Position numbers and translations under genes: made by a program. Source: Acidimicrobiia bacterium (GTDB lineage Bacteria > Actinomycetota > Acidimicrobiia > Acidimicrobiales > CAIXPF01). From it: a DNA stretch of 33,375 bases. Numbering within the stretch: the stretch's first letter is position 1; every line of letters begins with the position of its first letter. Below, piece after piece: positions 29,779 through 33,375 of the stretch. The notes beneath the pieces were generated by a model. That model saw only the letters and a list, made by a program, of their open reading frames with translations, had not been told where the DNA came from and searched no databases. Location of the stretch: positions 1 to 33,375 of the forward strand of contig WHTX01000017.1 of assembly GCA_009377505.1 (NCBI GenBank). Reading direction: 5' to 3'.

Positions 29779-30432
29779 GTGGACGTCCCCGCCGCGCTCG
29801 GCTCCCACGCCCGTCCGTCCGCTGACCAGCCGGGCGCCGGCCAGCGGGTCGGGGTCCTCGCCGTCCAGGGGGCCTTCGACGCCCACCGCCGCGTGCTGGG
29901 CCGGCTCGGCGCCGAGGTGGTCGAGGTCCGCCGGCCCGAGGACGTCGACCACCTCGACGCCCTGGTGCTCCCCGGCGGGGAGTCGACCACGATCTCCAAG
30001 ATGCTCGAGTTCAACGGCTTGTTCGAGCCGTTGGGCGCGGCCCTGCGGGGCGGGCTCCGGGCCCTCGGCACCTGCGCGGGGATGATCGTGCTGGCGGGGG
30101 CGATCCTCGACGGGCGCGCCGACCAGCGTTGCCTCGGGGCGCTCGACATCGACGTGCGGCGCAACGCCTTCGGCCGCCAGCGGGACTCCTTCGAGACCGA
30201 CCTCGACATCGCCGGCATCGGGCCCGAGCCCTTCCCCGCCGTGTTCATCCGGGCGCCCGTCGTGGCCCGGGTCGGCCCCGGGGTCGAGGTCCTCGCCCGC
30301 CTGCCCGATGACCACGGCGCCGGTGCCGGCGAGCCCGTGCTCTGCCGGGCGGGCCACGTGCTCGTGGCCGCCTTCCACCCCGAGCTGTCCGAGGACGACC
30401 GGCTCCATCGGCTGCTCCTGGCCGAGATCTGA
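29779..30432 (+). CDS. pdxT: Pyridoxal 5'-phosphate synthase glutaminase subunit PdxT, GTG start
   Basis: VGVLAVQGAFDAHRRVL, LPGGESTTISKML, LGTCAGMIVLA, AFHPELSEDDRLH. Confidence 0.94.
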   Translation: MDVPAALGSHARPSADQPGAGQRVGVLAVQGAFDAHRRVLGRLGAEVVEVRRPEDVDHLDALVLPGGESTTISKMLEFNGLFEPLGAALRGGLRALGTCAGMIVLAGAILDGRADQRCLGALDIDVRRNAFGRQRDSFETDLDIAGIGPEPFPAVFIRAPVVARVGPGVEVLARLPDDHGAGAGEPVLCRAGHVLVAAFHPELSEDDRLHRLLLAEI

Positions 30433-30449
30433 AAGCGAGGCCCCACGCC

Positions 30450-31199
30450 ATGTCCGGGCATTCCAAGTGGGCGACGATCAAGCACAAGAAGGCGGCGGTC
30501 GACAAGGCGCGGGCCAAGAACTTCGCCAAGCTGATCCGCCAACTCGAGGTGGCGGCCCGCTCCGGCGGGAGCGACCTCAACTCCAATGCCACGCTCCGCA
30601 CCATGTACGACAAGGCCCGCGCCGCCTCGGTGCCCACCGACACGATCGACCGGGCCATCAAGCGGGGGGCGGGCGAGCTCGAGGGGGTGAGCTACGAGGC
30701 GGTGACCTACGAGGGGTACGCCTCCGAGGGGGTGGCCGTGCTCGTCGACGCCCTCACCGACAACCGCAACCGCACGAGCGCCGACATCCGCCACCTGTTC
30801 TCCAAGAACGGCGGGGCCATGGCCGAGCCCGGCGCCGTGGCCTGGCAGTTCGAGCGCAAAGGGGTCGTCCTCGTGGCACGCTCCGCCGACGAGGACGAGC
30901 TCACCCTCGTCGCCGCCGACGCCGGGGCCGAGGACGTGGTGGACGAGGGCGAGCACTGGCGGGTCACCTGCGAGCCGACCGACCTCAACCCCGTGCGGGA
31001 GGCCATCGAGGCCGCGGGGATGGGCCCCGTCGAGGCCGACCTCACCAAGCTGGCGAAGGCGACGGTCTCCCTCGACGCCGTCGACGCCGCCAAACGGGTC
31101 CTGCGCCTGGTCGACGCCCTCGACGAGCACGACGACGTCCAGGACGTGTGGGTCAACTTCGACATACCCGACAAGGTGCTCGAGGCGGTCGGGGACTGA
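30450..31199 (+). CDS. YebC/PmpR family protein
   Basis: MSGHSKWATIKHKKAAVDKARAKNFAKLIRQLEVAAR. Confidence 0.95.
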   Translation: MSGHSKWATIKHKKAAVDKARAKNFAKLIRQLEVAARSGGSDLNSNATLRTMYDKARAASVPTDTIDRAIKRGAGELEGVSYEAVTYEGYASEGVAVLVDALTDNRNRTSADIRHLFSKNGGAMAEPGAVAWQFERKGVVLVARSADEDELTLVAADAGAEDVVDEGEHWRVTCEPTDLNPVREAIEAAGMGPVEADLTKLAKATVSLDAVDAAKRVLRLVDALDEHDDVQDVWVNFDIPDKVLEAVGD

Positions 31200-31202
31200 G
31201 CC

Positions 31203-31679
31203 ATGGCCGGGGTCGCACGGGGGGAGCTCGCCCCTGACTTCGAGCTCGAGGGGACCGAACCGACAGGCGGCGGTCGGCGCCGCTACCGGCTGGCCGACTA
31301 CCGGGGCCGGCCGGTCGTGCTCGTGTTCTACCCGGGGGACGACACGCCGGTGTGCACGGTGCAGCTCAACCGGTACACCGAGGAGTTCCCCGCCCTCGAC
31401 GGCACCGGTGCCCAGGTGCTGGCGCTCAGCCCGCAGTCCGTCGAAAGCCACGAGCGCTTCTCGGCCCGCCAGGGCGGCTTCGCCTTCCCGCTCCTGGCCG
31501 ACCTCGACAAGGTCGTCGGCCGGTCCTATGGCATCGTCGGCCCGCTCGGCTTCTACCGGCGCTCGGCCTTCGTGGTCGACCGTGAGGGCGTCGTGCGCTG
31601 GTCGAGCCGGTCCATCACCGGGCTCTCCTACCCGTCCCCCGTCGACCTCGCCGAAGCGGTGAAGGAGGCCGAGGACTGA
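31203..31679 (+). CDS. bcp: Peroxiredoxin, Bcp/AhpC-TSA type
   Basis: VVLVFYPGDDTPVCTVQLNRYTEEF; ADLDKVVGRSYGI. Confidence 0.88.
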   Translation: MAGVARGELAPDFELEGTEPTGGGRRRYRLADYRGRPVVLVFYPGDDTPVCTVQLNRYTEEFPALDGTGAQVLALSPQSVESHERFSARQGGFAFPLLADLDKVVGRSYGIVGPLGFYRRSAFVVDREGVVRWSSRSITGLSYPSPVDLAEAVKEAED

Positions 31680-31697
31680 GCCTGAATGCACGTGCGT

Positions 31698-31793
31698 CCA
31701 GGAGCTGGGAAGACCCCAGGGTTTCCGGTAGTAAGGCCCCCAGGAACACTTCCCAAGTCCCTGGCTCCGACACCAATCGCATATCTGTCGGAG
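31698..31793. other. Lower-GC noncoding segment with two inverted repeats
   Basis: CCAGGAGCTGGGAAG / CTTCCCAAGTCCCTGG (imperfect) and CTCCGACA-N13-TGTCGGAG (perfect, 31765-31793). Confidence 0.55.
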
Positions 31794-31841
31794 GCTTGTT
31801 CGATGTCATTAGTTGACTCCTAGCTAGAGCGGAAGAAGGGA

Positions 31842-32045
31842 CTCTCCATCGGCACCACCGTCACCGGCACCACCCCCGCCCCCGACTACACCCTGGGCGA
31901 CACCACCATCGCCCCTCCGCGACACCGACGGCATCACCTGGCTCGCCGGCAACCACCAAGGCTCCCTCGCTCTCACCGCCCCCAACGGCGCCACCACCGC
32001 GAGCACCCGCCGCTACACCCCCGAGGACCCCAACCCCAAACCCGC
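31842..32045 (+). pseudogene. RHS-repeat core remnant, frameshifted and truncated at both ends
   Basis: TVTGTTPAPDYTLGDTTIA (frame of 31851), then +1 C frameshift near 31911-31918, then RDTDGITWLAGNHQGSLALTAPNGATTASTRRYTPEDPNPKP (frame of 31921); matches the RHS core pattern G.T..WL..DHQGT..L......T..RRYTP. Confidence 0.65.
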
Positions 32046-32050
32046 ACTGT

Positions 32051-32710
32051 TCAGAAGGCGAAGGCGAGGATGGTGCCGTTGTAGGCGGCGTGCAGCAGGA
32101 TGCTGCCGCCGAGGCCGAGGCGCACCCGGGCCGCGCCCAGCACGAGGCCGAGGCCGGTCTGGGGCAGGACGAGGAGCGGGACGAGCGCCACGGCCCGCCA
32201 GCCCAACCCGTCGAGCTCCCAGTTGAACGTGTGGAGCAGCCCGAACAGCACGGCCGACGTCCAGAACACGATGGGGAAGCGCCGCTCCCACAGCGTGGCC
32301 GTGCCCTGGCGCAACCTGGGCACGGCGGCCACGGCCACGGCCAGGCCGAACAGCACCACGCCGTAGGGCGGCACCAGGAAGGCGACGGCCGCACCGGCGA
32401 TGGCCAGCCAGAGCGGCCGGAAGGGGGCGAGCGGCAGCCGGAACGCCGTCTCCTCGAGCAGGGGGGCTACGACGAGGGCGAGCACGACGAGCACGCCGCT
32501 GGGCACGTCCTCGATGCGGTTCCCCGCGCCGGAGACCTCCGAGCCGAGGATGGCTACAGGCGCGGTGAGCAGGACCGTCGCCAGGCAGGCGAGCCAGAGG
32601 CGGACGAAGGCCCGCGCCCTGCCGCGCGGCATCGGCTCCAGCGCGGGCACCGGCGAGCGCACGAACGCCAGCAGTTCGAAGCGCCCGGTCGAGCCGGTGT
32701 CGAGGGACAT
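32051..32710 (-). CDS. CPBP family intramembrane metalloprotease
   Basis: APLLEETAFRLPLAPF (EExxxR-type motif), FGLLHTFNW, LLHAAYNGT; multiple TM helices. Confidence 0.8.
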   Translation of the reverse strand: MSLDTGSTGRFELLAFVRSPVPALEPMPRGRARAFVRLWLACLATVLLTAPVAILGSEVSGAGNRIEDVPSGVLVVLALVVAPLLEETAFRLPLAPFRPLWLAIAGAAVAFLVPPYGVVLFGLAVAVAAVPRLRQGTATLWERRFPIVFWTSAVLFGLLHTFNWELDGLGWRAVALVPLLVLPQTGLGLVLGAARVRLGLGGSILLHAAYNGTILAFAF

Positions 32711-32767
32711 CGGCTGGTCAGGATAGGTCCACCCGACGGCCTCGCCGCGCGGCTACAGTCCGTACGC

Positions 32768-33259
32768 GTGTTCGTGTTGGGAATCGACCCCGGGGTGGCC
32801 CGTTGCGGCTACGGCGTGGTCGAACAGGTCGGCCGCCAGGCACGGGGCGTCGACATCGGCGTGCTCCGCACTCCCGCGGGGATGGCCCAGCCTGAGCGTC
32901 TGCTCAGTCTCCAGGACGGGATCCGCGCCTTGTTCGACCGCTACGAGCCCGAGGTCCTCGTGCTCGAACGGGTGCTCCTCCACGTCGACTCGCGCACCGC
33001 GCTCTCCGTCGGCCAGGCGTCGGGCGTGGCCATGGTCGAGGGGGCCCGGCGGGGCGTCGAGGTCGCCGAGTACTCCCCGAACGAGGTCAAGGGCGCCGTC
33101 GTCGGCTACGGATCGGCCACCAAAGCGCAGGTCCAGCTCATGGTGAAGACGCTCCTCGGGCTCGACGCCCCTCCCAAGCCGGCCGACGCCGCCGACGCCG
33201 CCGCCATCGCGCTGTGCCACCTGGCGCGCATCCCGACGCCCCGCCGGGCCCGCACATGA
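32768..33259 (+). CDS. ruvC: Crossover junction endodeoxyribonuclease RuvC, GTG start
   Basis: VFVLGIDPGVARCGYGVVE, LVLERVLLHVDSRTALSVGQASG, KPADAADAAAIALCHL. Confidence 0.94.
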   Translation: MFVLGIDPGVARCGYGVVEQVGRQARGVDIGVLRTPAGMAQPERLLSLQDGIRALFDRYEPEVLVLERVLLHVDSRTALSVGQASGVAMVEGARRGVEVAEYSPNEVKGAVVGYGSATKAQVQLMVKTLLGLDAPPKPADAADAAAIALCHLARIPTPRRART

Positions 33260-33291
33260 GACACCGTTTGTCAACCCTGAACGTATGTTCG

Positions 33292-33375
33292 TCAGGCTGC
33301 GGTCTGGTTGAGGTAGCGGTTGCGGTTGGCGGCGTGGACGGTTTCGTCGTAGTGGATGCCTTTGGTGAGGCAGTG
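33292..33375 (-). mobile_element. 3' end of a probable transposase gene, truncated by window edge
   Basis: Reverse-strand translation HCLTKGIHYDETVHAANRNRYLNQTAA*; transposase-like C-terminus directly after ruvC; family not resolvable. Confidence 0.45.

Noticed and set aside
29157-31691. 844-aa reverse-strand ORF
   Set aside because: Antisense shadow of pdxS, pdxT, yebC and bcp
31615-31809. 64-aa reverse ORF (MTSNKPPTDMRLVSEPGTWEVFLGALLPETLGSS..)
   Set aside because: No recognised homology, overlaps the 3' end of bcp; insufficient support to call a gene
31694-31841. Possible 5' end of a group II intron (GTGCG start with nearby hairpins)
   Set aside because: Only a short 5' resemblance; no reverse transcriptase ORF or domain V/VI hairpin can be seen before the RHS remnant

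Overview
High-GC actinobacterial-type chromosomal segment, probably Acidimicrobiia-like (inference from mycothiol, F420 and PI-mannoside marker genes). It is densely packed mostly with housekeeping genes: patB-like aminotransferase, YceH/DUF480 protein, aldehyde dehydrogenase, a VapBC-like toxin-antitoxin pair, two acyl-CoA dehydrogenases, thiamine pyrophosphokinase, SRPBCC protein + glgX, benzoylformate decarboxylase + ABC ATPase, M23 peptidase, fabI/inhA-like reductase, F420 reductase, mshC, F420-dependent LLM oxidoreductase, thrS, HIT protein, a phosphatidylinositol-mannoside gene cluster, lemA + htpX-like protease, pdxS-pdxT-yebC, bcp, a CPBP protease and ruvC. The window ends in the 3' end of a probable transposase gene. 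The most unusual material is not in the genes: (i) a dispersed repeat in two inverted copies about 16 kb apart, one of which is split by a 284-bp terminal-inverted-repeat element; (ii) a 54-bp palindrome with the same termini upstream of the toxin-antitoxin pair; (iii) a lower-GC island with a frameshifted RHS-core remnant between bcp and ruvC; (iv) possible sequence or gene-integrity anomalies in pdxS (compensated frameshift), the PIM acyltransferase (no canonical start codon) and thrS (short in-frame insertion). No tRNA, rRNA or CRISPR array was recognised. I did not find a clear new multigene system; the TIR/repeat family is the best candidate for something undescribed.
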